A stretch of DNA of 64,000 nucleotides from the NCBI GenBank assembly GCA_963837695.1, contig CAWINZ010000005.1:248001-312000 (forward strand). The letters are read 5' to 3'. This document shows positions 32,484 to 41,418 of the stretch, piece after piece; position 1 is the stretch's first letter; the number at the start of each line of letters is the position of its first letter. The notes beneath the pieces are model-generated. The model saw only the letters and a list, made by a program, of their open reading frames with translations. It searched no databases and was not told the origin of the DNA. Position numbers and translations under genes: made by a program. This DNA is from VRUE01 sp963837695. GTDB taxonomy: Bacteria > Actinomycetota > Thermoleophilia > Solirubrobacterales > 70-9.

Positions 32484-33017
32484 ATGGACATCCCAGTCTT
32501 ATTCATCCATCTAGATGATCTCGGCAACATAGCGACCGCAGTAGCCGCAAGCGCCACTGTCTTGCTGCTATTCGCGGCCATCTGGGCCGGATTTATTGCC
32601 CAAGCCCAGATCGCCGAGCAACGCAGAATCGAAATGCGCCGCCGGGCGTACGACCACCTAGCCGTCTTTAACAGCCGTGACTTTACTGAAACGAGTTCAG
32701 CAGCGGCGCAGGTTCTTCGGCTGTTCAAAGAAGAAAAGACCGCCCACAAGGCAATCTGGGCAAGGCTGTCTGAGTCAGAAAGAATTTCAGTCCAGACCTT
32801 TCTCAATTTCTATGAGGAGATAGCCACCGAGTACAACGCGGGATTCCTGGATCGCACAGCAGCCGAACCCCTGGTCTTCGTGGCAGTCATCATGTGGCAG
32901 CGGTCTAAGGAGTTGGCTGAATGGATGCGTCGGGGCGAACGTCGCTACCTTGAGCAATGGGAGAAGCTGTACCGCGAGCAAGCACCAGCAGTCATCGCAG
33001 CGGCAGACCTTGGGTAG
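32484..33017 (+). CDS. DUF4760-like membrane-anchored protein
   Basis: 177 residues from ATG 32484, chosen because it leads directly to the hydrophobic segment; an upstream start at 32418 is possible. One transmembrane helix (IATAVAASATVLLLFAAIWA), then a helical cytoplasmic region with RRIEMRRRAYDHLAVF and LNFYEEIATEY. This is the look of DUF4760 proteins, which are common in mobile elements; function unknown. The only intact gene in the tRNA-Ser element and less GC-rich than the chromosome. Confidence 0.6.
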   Translation: MDIPVLFIHLDDLGNIATAVAASATVLLLFAAIWAGFIAQAQIAEQRRIEMRRRAYDHLAVFNSRDFTETSSAAAQVLRLFKEEKTAHKAIWARLSESERISVQTFLNFYEEIATEYNAGFLDRTAAEPLVFVAVIMWQRSKELAEWMRRGERRYLEQWEKLYREQAPAVIAAADLG

Positions 33018-33094
33018 GTCGGCGACGGTGGCACAGTGGGTGGCACGAATGCTGGAAACCGCTTCCGCAAGCCGTTTGCGCCCGTTCCGCCTGC

Positions 33095-33153
33095 GCCTTG
33101 AAAGCCGTTAGGCGTCGCAAGGCGTCTCGTGGGTTCGGGTCCCACCCCCTCCG
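33095..33153 (+). repeat. distal att repeat of the tRNA-Ser element
   Basis: 59-bp direct repeat of 31931-31989; differs only at AA to GG in the T loop (TTCGGGTCC instead of TTCGAATCC). That change would break the T loop, so it is a scar rather than a functional tRNA. Confidence 0.85.
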
Positions 33154-33328
33154 CTCATAGAGCGAATCTGGATCTACAGAGGGGTGCGGGGCGTCCGTGA
33201 GGCCGCATCTGAATCCGGTTGTCTCCGGCAAGCCGCTCGGCCACCGGGTCGCGCCCCAATCCGGGTCGCATCGGCGCATGGAGACGCTCGGGCGTCCGCC
33301 GTTGCCCCGAGGGAGAGCCCGCGCCGGG

Positions 33329-33350
33329 GGCTCTCGTCAAAACGAGAGCC
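33329..33350. repeat. stem-loop upstream of the K+ channel gene
   Basis: 9-bp perfect stem GGCTCTCGT/ACGAGAGCC, loop CAAA, 45 bp before the channel start. Could be an attenuator or an element-end terminator. Nothing else is recognisable between 33154 and 33394. Confidence 0.4.
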
Positions 33351-33394
33351 GGCCCGAACGCAGGAATGGCGCCGGCACGGCCGAACCTGCTGAG

Positions 33395-34108
33395 ATGAAC
33401 CGTGAGCGGTGGCGCCGGCGTGCACAGCGGGCCAGGGACGCCTTCGGGCTGGTGCTCCTGCTGGTCCTGACGACCTACGTGCTCGCCTCGGTGCTCTCCA
33501 ACCGCGGCTGGTCGGCTGTGCTGCTGACGATCGTCACCGGCGCCACCTCGGTGGTCGCCCTGACCAGCTCCCACGCCCGCCCGGTCTTCGTCCGCCGGGC
33601 GCTGATCCTGACCGCAGTCGCGACCCTGCTGGCCTTCGTCTCGGCGGCATTCGGAGGCCGGCTCGGCCTCAACGCCGCCAACTTCATCTCGATCGGCCTG
33701 CTGGCGGTGGCGATGGCGGCCGTCCTGCAGCGTGTGATCACCGCCGACAACGTCTCCTCCCGCACGATCCTCGGCGCGATCAGCGTCTACACCTCGCTCG
33801 GCATCCTCTTCACCTGGGCCTATGGCCTGATCGACCGGATCGAAGGCGGCGGCTTCTTCGGCGCCGACGTCACCACCAAGGGCAGCGACTTCCTCTTCTT
33901 CAGCTACACCACCCTGACCACCACCGGCTACGGGGACCTGGTCCCCGTCGGGCAGGTGGGCCGCATGGTCTCCGGGCTGGAGATGATGCTCGGCCAGATC
34001 TTCCTCGTCACCCTCGTCGCCGGCCTGGTCAGCCTCTGGAAGCCGGGCGAAGGGCTGCTGCACCGGCGGGCCAAGCGGACCGGCGAAGAGCCGGAAGTCA
34101 GCCGCTGA
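33395..34108 (+). CDS. two-helix-pore K+ channel-like protein
   Basis: 237 residues from ATG 33395. About six hydrophobic helices in total; the pore-forming pair flanks FFSYTTLTTTGYGDLVPVGQ, the K+ selectivity filter (TTTGYGD). The inner helix MMLGQIFLVTLVAGLVSLW follows. There is no RCK/TrkA domain. Expected to conduct K+ across the plasma membrane. The 3' end overlaps the convergent ArsR gene by 11 bp. Confidence 0.88.
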   Translation: MNRERWRRRAQRARDAFGLVLLLVLTTYVLASVLSNRGWSAVLLTIVTGATSVVALTSSHARPVFVRRALILTAVATLLAFVSAAFGGRLGLNAANFISIGLLAVAMAAVLQRVITADNVSSRTILGAISVYTSLGILFTWAYGLIDRIEGGGFFGADVTTKGSDFLFFSYTTLTTTGYGDLVPVGQVGRMVSGLEMMLGQIFLVTLVAGLVSLWKPGEGLLHRRAKRTGEEPEVSR

Positions 34109-34433
34109 GCACCGATCCGAGCTCGGCGAGCTGCTCTTCCATCGCCGCGCAGAGTCGGTCGCAGAGCTCCAGCACAGCCGGGTCGGCGATCCGGTAGAGC
34201 GAGCTGGTCCCCTGCTTGCGGCGGCTGAGGAATCCCTCCGCCTGCAGGGCCGAGAGATGCTTGGAGACGTTCTGCTGCGAGGTGCCAAGCACCTCGGTGA
34301 GCTCGCCCACGGAGGCCTCGTCGCGGTGGCGCAGGATGTCGAGGATGCGCAGGCGCGTCGGGTCAGAGAGGGCGTGGAAGCGGCGCGCGATCAGCTCGGC
34401 AGCGTCGACGTCGAGTGGGCTTTTCATCGTCAT
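34098..34433 (-). CDS. ArsR-family transcriptional repressor
   Basis: 111 residues from ATG 34433 (TTG 34448 and ATG 34427 are also possible). Winged helix: RRFHALSDPTRLRILDILR, then VGELTEVLGTSQQNVSKHLS (recognition helix) and the wing SRRKQGTSSLYRI. The usual metal-binding ELCVCD motif is absent from helix 3, so it may sense something other than As/Cd. Divergent from the MMPL transporter, which it probably represses. Confidence 0.85.
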   Translation of the reverse strand: MTMKSPLDVDAAELIARRFHALSDPTRLRILDILRHRDEASVGELTEVLGTSQQNVSKHLSALQAEGFLSRRKQGTSSLYRIADPAVLELCDRLCAAMEEQLAELGSVLSG

Positions 34434-34451
34434 TGTGTTATGGTCCAATCC

Positions 34452-34467
34452 ACAACTGTAAAGTTGT
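34452..34467. promoter_or_regulatory. operator between ArsR and MMPL genes
   Basis: ACAACT-GTAA-AGTTGT, a perfect 6-bp dyad, AT-rich, in the 64-bp divergent spacer. A likely ArsR-family binding site overlapping both promoters. Confidence 0.6.
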
Positions 34468-34497
34468 TAACGTGTACAACGTAAGAAAAGGATAGCG

Positions 34498-36669
34498 ATG
34501 CCCACGGTTGCCCCGGCCCGCCCCGCCCAGCGCAAGGCCCCAGATGGGCGAGCCCCGATGAAGCTCGGCCCGATCGGCCGCCTCGGCCGCTTCGCCGCTT
34601 CCCAGCCCCGCTGGGTCTTCGTCGCCTGGGTGGCGATAGCGGTCGGGCTGGGTGCGCTTGCGCCCCGGGTCGAGACGGCCCTCTCGGGCGCCGGTTGGCA
34701 GGCAAACGGCTCGCAGTCCGTCGCCGCGCGCGAAGCGGTCGACCGCGCCTTCGCCGGCGGCGGCGCCTACGCACTTCAGGTAGCCGTCCACTCCGAGGAC
34801 CTGACCGTCGCCGACCCGGCCTTCCGCCGCAGCCTGCGGCGCGCGGAGCGCCTGCTCGCCGCCGACCCGGCGGTGAGCCGGGTGATCCCGCCGCGCCCCG
34901 GGCTCTCGATCTCGGCCGGCGGACACACCGCGGTGATCCGCGCGGGCGCCGCCAAGGATCCCAATGAAATGGTCGCCGCCGCCACCGGCCTCAAGGGCCC
35001 GCTCGGCGGGAGCGCCGCGGCCGGCGTCGAGACCAACTTGACCGGCGCCGCCGGCATGTGGTCGGACTTCAACGAAGCGAACAAAAACGCGATGCTGAAA
35101 TCGGAGGTCATCTCCTGGCCCGTCACCCTGGCGATCCTCCTCCTCGCCTTCGGCTCGCTGGTCGCCGCCGGCCTGCCGCTGATGCTGACGATCACCGGGC
35201 TGGTCGCCTCGGCCGGCGTCCTCTTCCTGGCGACCCTGATCGCCCCGGTCTCGATCTGGGCGATGAACTTCGCGCTGATGTTCGCCCTGGCGCTGGGCAT
35301 CGACTACGCCCTCTTCATCGTCATGCGCTTTCGCAACGCGCACTTCGGTCAGCGCCTCGACCCGGTCGAGGCGGTCGCGGCGACGATGGACACGGCCGGG
35401 AAGGCGGTCGTCTTCTCGGCGCTGACCGTGCTGATCTCACTCTCGGCGGTGATGCTCGTGCCGAGTCCCGCCTTCCGCTCGGTCTCGCTGGGAATCATGA
35501 TCGCCGTCCTCTTCGTGCTGGCGGCGACGCTGACCCTGCTGCCCGCGGTGCTGGCAAAGCTCGGCCCGCGCGTCGACAAGCTCAGCCTGCCGTGGGCGCA
35601 CGGCGGCGACCACCGCTCGGCCCGCTTTGCCGGCTGGGGCGAGCGGCTCTGGCGTCGTCCCTACCTCTACGGCGGCGGCGCGGCGCTGGCCCTCGTCCTG
35701 CTGGCGCTGCCGGTGCTGGGCCTGAAGACCGGCATGCCGTCGATCAAGGTCGTCCCCAAGGGGGATCACTCACGACTCGGCTACGAAGAGGTGGTGAACG
35801 GGTTCGGGCCGGGTGCGCCCGGCGGGCTCCAGGTCGTCTCGCCGGCGGGCGAGTCGCGCCGGGTGGCCGCGGTGCTGAGATCCGACCCGGGCATCGCCGC
35901 CACGCTGCCGGCGCAGGCGAACCGGCGGCAAGACGTCGCCCTGATCGAGGCGATTCCGGCCAGCGACCCGTCGGCGCCCGGACTGGGCGCCACCGTCGAC
36001 CGCCTGCGCACGACGCTGCCGGCGGGCGCCCTCGTCGGCGGAGGGGCGGCCGAAAACCACGACCTCGAAGCGGCGCTGAGCGCGAAGACGCCGCTGGCGA
36101 TCGGCGTCGTCCTCGCCCTCGGCTTCCTGCTGCTGCTGGTCGCCTTCCAGGCGCCGCTGATCGCGGCGATCGGAGTGCTGACCAACTTGCTCGCGACCGC
36201 GGCGGCCTTCGGCGTCGCCACGCTGATCTTCCAGGACGGCCACCTCTCCGGCCTGCTCGGCTTCGAATCGCAGGGCTTCCTCGACGCCTGGGGGCCGATC
36301 TTCTTCTTCGCGATGATCTTCGCGATCGCGATGGACTACACGGTCTTCCTGCTCTCCTCGGCGCGCGAGCACTGGGAAGAGACGGGCGACGCCCGCCAGG
36401 CGATGATCGGCGGTCTCGCCCACTCCGGCCGAGTGATCCTCGCCGCCGGCGCGGTGATGGTCGCCGTCTTCTTCACCTTCGCCCTCTCCGGGCCGCTGCC
36501 GCCGAAGGAGATGGGCGTGATCCTCGGCGTCGCCGTCCTGCTCGACGCCTTCCTCGTGCGCCTGACCCTGCTGCCGGTCTTCCTGCGGTTGACCGGGCGG
36601 GCGGCCTGGTACCTACCGGCCTGGCTCGACCGGATCCTGCCCCGTGTCCACTTCGGCCACGGCCCCTAG
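34498..36669 (+). CDS. MMPL/RND-type transporter
   Basis: 723 residues from ATG 34498 with AAGGA upstream. Two-fold repeat: a first helix, a periplasmic-type loop, then five helices including MFALALGIDYALFIVMRFRN, and the same again with FAIAMDYTVFLLSSAREHWE. The G/M-D-Y pairs are the proton-relay motif of MMPL proteins. Exports lipids or drugs in actinobacteria. Control by the divergent ArsR-type gene suggests inducible export. Confidence 0.9.
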   Translation: MPTVAPARPAQRKAPDGRAPMKLGPIGRLGRFAASQPRWVFVAWVAIAVGLGALAPRVETALSGAGWQANGSQSVAAREAVDRAFAGGGAYALQVAVHSEDLTVADPAFRRSLRRAERLLAADPAVSRVIPPRPGLSISAGGHTAVIRAGAAKDPNEMVAAATGLKGPLGGSAAAGVETNLTGAAGMWSDFNEANKNAMLKSEVISWPVTLAILLLAFGSLVAAGLPLMLTITGLVASAGVLFLATLIAPVSIWAMNFALMFALALGIDYALFIVMRFRNAHFGQRLDPVEAVAATMDTAGKAVVFSALTVLISLSAVMLVPSPAFRSVSLGIMIAVLFVLAATLTLLPAVLAKLGPRVDKLSLPWAHGGDHRSARFAGWGERLWRRPYLYGGGAALALVLLALPVLGLKTGMPSIKVVPKGDHSRLGYEEVVNGFGPGAPGGLQVVSPAGESRRVAAVLRSDPGIAATLPAQANRRQDVALIEAIPASDPSAPGLGATVDRLRTTLPAGALVGGGAAENHDLEAALSAKTPLAIGVVLALGFLLLLVAFQAPLIAAIGVLTNLLATAAAFGVATLIFQDGHLSGLLGFESQGFLDAWGPIFFFAMIFAIAMDYTVFLLSSAREHWEETGDARQAMIGGLAHSGRVILAAGAVMVAVFFTFALSGPLPPKEMGVILGVAVLLDAFLVRLTLLPVFLRLTGRAAWYLPAWLDRILPRVHFGHGP

Positions 36670-37124
36670 TCGGAGAGCTCGACCCTTTCGATCTTCCGGT
36701 CCTCGACCGGGCGGTCGCCGGCGCCCGTCTCGGTCGCCTCGATCGCGTCGACCGTCTCCATCCCGGCGGTGACCTTGCCGAAGACCGTGTGCTTGCCGTC
36801 CAGCCAGGGCGCCGCCTCGGTGGTGACGATGAAGAACTGCGAGCCGTTGGTGTTCGGCCCGGCGTTGGCCATCGCCAGCGCCCCGCGGACGATCTTGTGC
36901 TCGTTGATCTCGTCCTCGAAGGTGTAGCCGGGGCCGCCGGTGCCGGTGCCCTCCGGGCAGCCGCCCTGGATCATGAAGTCCTTGATGACCCGGTGGAAGA
37001 TCAGGTCGTCGTAGAAGCCGTCGGCGGCGAGCTTGCGAAAGTTCTCGACCGTCTTCGGGGCGTCGGAGTCGTGCAGTTCGAGCACGATCTCCCCGGCATT
37101 GGTGTGAAACGTCGCCTGTGACAT
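36666..37124 (-). CDS. cyclophilin-type peptidyl-prolyl cis-trans isomerase
   Basis: 152 residues from ATG 37124 (GTG 37133 also in frame). FHRVIKDFMIQGG (catalytic Arg/Phe), the GTGTGGPGYTFEDE loop, and MANAGPNTNGSQFFI. No signal peptide, so cytosolic protein folding. Overlaps the convergent MMPL stop by 4 bp. Confidence 0.95.
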   Translation of the reverse strand: MSQATFHTNAGEIVLELHDSDAPKTVENFRKLAADGFYDDLIFHRVIKDFMIQGGCPEGTGTGGPGYTFEDEINEHKIVRGALAMANAGPNTNGSQFFIVTTEAAPWLDGKHTVFGKVTAGMETVDAIEATETGAGDRPVEDRKIERVELSD

Positions 37125-37143
37125 GGCGCGCACCCTACCGATG

Positions 37144-37195
37144 CGCCGCTGTGGACTTTGGTCGCCCTATGACCCGTACAAAGTCCACAGCGGCG
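37144..37195. repeat. long perfect palindrome downstream of the large secreted protein
   Basis: 17-bp perfect arms 37144-37160 and 37179-37195 with an 18-nt loop. It lies between the stop of the gene at 37201 and the cyclophilin start, so it could end transcription. There is no U-run. On the minus strand the loop holds CATAGGGCGAC, like CATAGCGAC in the 2009 palindrome. Confidence 0.8.
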
Positions 37196-37200
37196 GCGGG

Positions 37201-39507
37201 TCACCCGCTGACCCGGACCGTGACCGGGCGGGACGCGCCGGGGGCGTAGGGCCAGCGCTCCTCGGCGAGGGCGACGGCGCGCAGGCGGATCTTCGCCGTG
37301 CCGGTGACGTAGCGGAAGCGGTAGCGGGCCCGGAAGCGACCGCTGTGGTCGCTGCGCGTGACCAGGACGGGCCGCCAGACCCGCGCCTCGTTCTCGTAGT
37401 ACTGGATCGCGACCAGCTTGCCCCTGCGCGGCAAGGGCGCGCCGTGGGCGCGGACGCGGCCCCAGAGCCGCACCGACTGGCCGGTGTGGAGCCTGTGCGG
37501 GGAGGCGCTGAGCGTGGCCGCGCCGCGCACACGCAGAGCCAGGGCGGGGCGGCGGGCGGCGTCCAGCCCGGCGCCGCCCGGAAAGGCCACCGTGATGCGG
37601 CGTGAGGGGCCCGGCGGCAGCGCGAGCTTGAAGCCGCCGTGGGCGCCGGTCCGGACCGTCACGACATGAGTCCCCGACAGCGCGCCGTGCGAGGGCCTCG
37701 AGACGACCCGCAGCCGCCGGCTGGCCAGCCCGGCGCCGTCGGCACTGAGCAGACGCCCCGAGAGTGCGGCGCCGGCGCCGAAGGGCACCGTCACCCTCGG
37801 GCCCTGGCGGCGGCGCCAGCGCAGCTTGGCGAAGAGTCTGGTCTTCGCTCCGGGAGTCGGACGAGTTGCCCCGTTTCCTCCGCCTCCGCCTCCCCCTCCT
37901 CCCGCCGCGGGCCGGCTCGGACCCACCGGTGGCGGCGTCTTGCGCAGCGCCATCTCGGTGCCGTCGGCGCGTCGCGTCGTCGCTGCTGTGTTGCCGGCTC
38001 CGTCGGCGGCACTGGCGCGGAACACATAGGTGCCGGGCCCAAGGCTGTCCGGCACCGCGGCGGTGAGGCTGGCGGTGCCCGCCCCGCCGCCGGCTTGGAG
38101 CCTGGTCGGCAACTCGATCCAGCGCTCGGCGTTGAGCCGCCGGTACTCGATCGCGCCCCCGGCGGGCCCCGAGTGCTCATCGCTCACCGCGGCGCTTACG
38201 GTTTCGGGCAGCTCGGGCGCGGTCGGATCGGACACCGGTTCGAAAGCCACGCCGGGAGGCACGTCGTCGAGCCTCATCGGAATGTCGATCGCCGAGCTGG
38301 AGTCGGCGTTGCCGGCCTCGTCGCGCAGCCAGACATGGAGGGCGTAGACGCCCGGTCGGGGCAGCGTGCGGTCGGCGAGCGAGGAGACGTTGCGCGCCGA
38401 CGCCAGCTTGACCCCGGTGTCGTAGCCGGAGGGGCCGGTGATGCGCCAGTAGGCGCCGCCGATCGGGCTGGCGGCGCCCTGGTCGGGGTTCTGCCAGGAG
38501 AAGTCGAAGTTGTCGACGCGGCGCCAGCCCTCGCCGCCGGCCAAGACGAGGTTGCGAGGGGAAGCCGGCGGATGGTTGTCGATCAGGACCGACGTGGCGA
38601 ACAGGCAGGCGCTGTTGCCGGCGAAATCGGTCGCGCAGCGCTGCAGAGCGTGCGGGCCGTCGCTGAAGCTCGTCGTCTGCACCGTCACCTCGTCGGCGGC
38701 GCCGGTCGGACAGGGCTGCATCCGGGTCGCCCTCCACTCGCCGTCGATCATCGCCTTCGCGCACGGGTACTCGGTCAACCCCACGCGGGCGCCGTCGAGC
38801 AACGTTTCGCTGTAGCGGACGCCGCCCCCGACGTCGGTGTCCCAGTAGTTGACGCGCTGCGCGCCGCGGCGCCAGCCGCCGGCCGCCAGGTCCGCCCCGG
38901 CCTCTCCCGGCACCGGCGTGTAGCCGTCGTAGACCGTGATCGCCAGCGCCCGCACGGCCGACCAGGAGTCCGGTTCGATCGAGCACCACTTGTCCGCCCC
39001 CCTGGCGCAGAGCAGGCGGTCCTCGAGCGCGGGCTGTGGGATCGAGAGATCAAAGGCGAAGTTACGCGGGGTCGTATCGGTCCCGCTCGCGCTGGCCATC
39101 GGATCGAACCCGCCGTTCCAGTTCCCGGCGCCGATCCGCTGCTCCATCCCGTCGTGCAACGTGTGCCACCAGGTGCCGGTGACGCGGCTGATCCCGGTGC
39201 CGGCCGGCGCCACCCAGCGCCAGCGCGCGTAGCGCGTGCCGGAGATCGTCGATCCGCCCTTGGTGAAGCTCTTCATGTGGACGCCGTCGAAGGGGTCCCC
39301 ACCCGACGGCACACACCAGGCGTCGGAGCGGAACTTGGCGCCGCCGGTCGTGTCGGCCCAATCCGCGTCGGCGTCGACGTACCAGCCGCACTGCGCGACC
39401 GTGTAGTTCCCCGCCGTCGCCTCGCGCGCCGCCAGCAGCAGTAACGCCAGCGCCAGCCCGATCCCCATCGCGACGATCCGTCCCAATCCCCCACGCGTTC
39501 CCGACAT
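37201..39507 (-). CDS. large secreted protein with Ig-like domains
   Basis: 768 residues. Signal peptide (MGIGLALALLLLAAREATA). Residues 33-300 contain paired cysteines and a lectin-like W-rich domain (RYARWRWVAPAGTGISRVTG). Bacterial Ig-like segments follow (VYALHVWLRDEAGNADSSSA, TYVFRASAADGAGNTAA), then a poly-Gly linker and two further carboxypeptidase-regulatory-like beta domains. No LPxTG anchor or C-terminal helix, so it is probably secreted or loosely cell-wall bound. This type of protein is common in Solirubrobacterales; enzymatic activity is not evident. Confidence 0.85.
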   Translation of the reverse strand: MSGTRGGLGRIVAMGIGLALALLLLAAREATAGNYTVAQCGWYVDADADWADTTGGAKFRSDAWCVPSGGDPFDGVHMKSFTKGGSTISGTRYARWRWVAPAGTGISRVTGTWWHTLHDGMEQRIGAGNWNGGFDPMASASGTDTTPRNFAFDLSIPQPALEDRLLCARGADKWCSIEPDSWSAVRALAITVYDGYTPVPGEAGADLAAGGWRRGAQRVNYWDTDVGGGVRYSETLLDGARVGLTEYPCAKAMIDGEWRATRMQPCPTGAADEVTVQTTSFSDGPHALQRCATDFAGNSACLFATSVLIDNHPPASPRNLVLAGGEGWRRVDNFDFSWQNPDQGAASPIGGAYWRITGPSGYDTGVKLASARNVSSLADRTLPRPGVYALHVWLRDEAGNADSSSAIDIPMRLDDVPPGVAFEPVSDPTAPELPETVSAAVSDEHSGPAGGAIEYRRLNAERWIELPTRLQAGGGAGTASLTAAVPDSLGPGTYVFRASAADGAGNTAATTRRADGTEMALRKTPPPVGPSRPAAGGGGGGGGGNGATRPTPGAKTRLFAKLRWRRRQGPRVTVPFGAGAALSGRLLSADGAGLASRRLRVVSRPSHGALSGTHVVTVRTGAHGGFKLALPPGPSRRITVAFPGGAGLDAARRPALALRVRGAATLSASPHRLHTGQSVRLWGRVRAHGAPLPRRGKLVAIQYYENEARVWRPVLVTRSDHSGRFRARYRFRYVTGTAKIRLRAVALAEERWPYAPGASRPVTVRVSG

Positions 39508-39637
39508 CAGCTCTCCTTGGTTCGATTTGCGGACGCGGGACCAAGGGCTGAGCGGCGCGTTCTCTCCCCCCCGCGGACGGATGTCCGGGGGGGCCGTCGC
39601 GCGCGTCGCGGCGTGTCGGGACCCGCGCTTTGCGAGA

Positions 39638-40795
39638 ATGGCCGCGATGCCCCTACCGAGCGAAGATCAGATCACCGAGAAGCTGCGCGCCGTCATCGAC
39701 CCCGAGCTGCGCCGCTCGATCGTCGAGCTGGGCATGGTCCGCTCGATCGAGGTCAAAGACGACGGCCGGGTCGAGGTCATCGTCTCGCTGACCACGGCCG
39801 GCTGCCCGATCCGCTCCCACTTCGAACAGGCCGTCGCCCAGCAGGTCTCCCAGCTCGACGGGGTGACCGCGGTGGCGGTCGGCTTCGACGTCCTCTCCGA
39901 CGAGGAGAAAGGCGACCTGCAGCAGACCCTCGGCCGCAACAAGCTGCCGGAGGGCGCGCTGGCCCAGGTCAAGAACGTGATCTGCGTCGCCTCCGGCAAG
40001 GGCGGCGTCGGCAAGTCGACGATGACCGCCAACCTGGCGGCGGCGCTGAGTGCCGAAGGCCACCCGGCGGGCGCGCTCGACTGCGACGTCTACGGCTACT
40101 CGATGCCGCGCATGCTCGGCGTCAACCGCAAACCCGAGGTCAACGCCGAGCGCAAGATCCTCCCCCTGGAGGGGGCCGCCGGGGTCAAGGTGATGTCGAT
40201 CGGGTTCTTCGTCGAGGAGAACTCGGCCGTCGTCTGGCGCGGCCCGATGCTGCACAAGGCGATCCAGCAGTTCCTCGAGGACGTCGCCTGGGGCGAGCTG
40301 GAGTACCTGCTGCTCGATCTGCCACCGGGGACCGGCGATGTCTCGATGACCCTCTCCCAACTCCTCCCGCAGGCCAAGTTCGCGATCGTCACCACGCCCC
40401 AGCCCGCCGCGCAGACCGTGGCCAAACGGGCCGCCGACATGGCCGTCAAGTTCGACCTCGAGCTGCTCGGGGTGATCGAGAACATGTCCGGCTTCACCAC
40501 CCCCGACGGCGAGCGCTTCACGATCTTCGGCGAGGGCGGCGGCCAGCTCCTCGCCGACGAGCTCGACGTGCCGCTGCTCGGCAAGGTCCCGCTGTCAGAG
40601 CCGCTGCGCGAGCACGCCGACAACGGTTCCCCCTTGGTCACCGACGAGCCCGACTCACCGGCCTCCCAGGCAATCCGCCAAGCCGCCCGCGGCATCGTCG
40701 CCGCCACGCCGCAGGAGCTGCCCGTCCTACAGGCCACCCCGGCCCCGGCCGAAGCCCCCCCGGTCAGCGGCACCCCGCTGCCGGTCGTTCAGTAG
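39638..40795 (+). CDS. mrp: Mrp/ApbC family iron-sulfur carrier ATPase with N-terminal DUF59
   Basis: 385 residues from ATG 39638 (ATG 39647 is also possible). DUF59/MIP18-like domain (ITEKLRAVIDPELRRSIVEL), then the deviant Walker A GKGGVGKSTMTANLAAALS, DCDVYGYSMPRMLG, and YLLLDLPPGTGDVSMTLSQL. The usual CxxC motif that binds the Fe-S cluster in many family members is not obvious at the C-terminus. Role: Fe-S cluster loading of apoproteins in the cytosol. C-terminal tail is Pro/Ala-rich. Confidence 0.93.
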   Translation: MAAMPLPSEDQITEKLRAVIDPELRRSIVELGMVRSIEVKDDGRVEVIVSLTTAGCPIRSHFEQAVAQQVSQLDGVTAVAVGFDVLSDEEKGDLQQTLGRNKLPEGALAQVKNVICVASGKGGVGKSTMTANLAAALSAEGHPAGALDCDVYGYSMPRMLGVNRKPEVNAERKILPLEGAAGVKVMSIGFFVEENSAVVWRGPMLHKAIQQFLEDVAWGELEYLLLDLPPGTGDVSMTLSQLLPQAKFAIVTTPQPAAQTVAKRAADMAVKFDLELLGVIENMSGFTTPDGERFTIFGEGGGQLLADELDVPLLGKVPLSEPLREHADNGSPLVTDEPDSPASQAIRQAARGIVAATPQELPVLQATPAPAEAPPVSGTPLPVVQ

Positions 40796-40801
40796 CTCGA
40801 C

Positions 40802-41377
40802 TCAGCGCGGCTCCCGCCACATGGTCGAGCAGGTCAGCCGCCCGTCGGGCCGCTCGAACTCGCCGATCGGCATGAAGCCGAGCCGTTCGTAGCGGCGATC
40901 GTTCTCCGGATTGCTCGACTCCAGGTAGGCGGGCATGCCCTCGGAGTCGATCTTGGCGAGGTTGTCGGCGAGCAGGGCCATCCCGAGACCCTTGCCGCGA
41001 TGGTCTGGATGGGTCCCGAGCAGGCTCAGGTAGTAGTGCGGCGGGCCGTCGGGGTGGGCGCGCTCCATGCGCTCGAAGAGAGTCAGGACCTCAGCGGCGC
41101 GCGAGCCGACTTGTCCCTCCAGCAGCGGCCCAAGCGATGCCTCCTCGTCCTCGGTCAGCTCCGTCCCTCCGGGCGGGATCCAGACCGACGCCGCCGCGTA
41201 CTCGTCGGCAAACCGGACCGATGGGTAGCGCATCGCGCTGGAGACGAGCAGGCCCCAGAGGTCGCCGAGACCTTCGCCGGGAAAAGCCCAGCTCCACAGC
41301 GGATCGGCCTCGAAGGCGGCGACAAGCGTCGCGGTAACCCGATCGACATCACGCTCGGTTGCGAGGCGAACCTCCAC
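40802..41377 (-). CDS. GNAT-family N-acetyltransferase
   Basis: 191 residues. GNAT core: YYLSLLGTHPDHRGKGLGMA (motif A, acetyl-CoA loop R/Q-x-x-G-x-G/A as HRGKGLG), then AYLESSNPENDRRYERLGF (motif B). Substrate unknown. Convergent with mrp with only 6 bp between the stops. Confidence 0.88.
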   Translation of the reverse strand: MEVRLATERDVDRVTATLVAAFEADPLWSWAFPGEGLGDLWGLLVSSAMRYPSVRFADEYAAASVWIPPGGTELTEDEEASLGPLLEGQVGSRAAEVLTLFERMERAHPDGPPHYYLSLLGTHPDHRGKGLGMALLADNLAKIDSEGMPAYLESSNPENDRRYERLGFMPIGEFERPDGRLTCSTMWREPR

Positions 41378-41418
41378 CGAGCAAAGAGCCTAACCCAGGC
41401 AGCGCTTTTGCTCTCGCA

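Larger units (their letters stand above)
31931..33153. mobile_element. decayed integrative element at tRNA-Ser(TGA)
   Basis: 1.2-kb element bounded by 59-bp direct repeats of the tRNA 3' end (two mismatches in the distal copy). Holds an integrase C-terminal remnant and one membrane protein. Arm-like repeats GGTGGCACAG occur at 32096 and 33027, with GGTGGCAC again at 33039. Confidence 0.75.

Noticed and set aside
33095..33153. Second tRNA-Ser gene
   Set aside because: Only the 3' 59 nt are present and the T loop carries AA to GG; the 5' half is missing, so it is an att scar.
39567..39593. C/G-run hairpin upstream of mrp as a riboswitch
   Set aside because: A short homopolymeric GC stem is expected by chance at this composition; no recognisable aptamer architecture.
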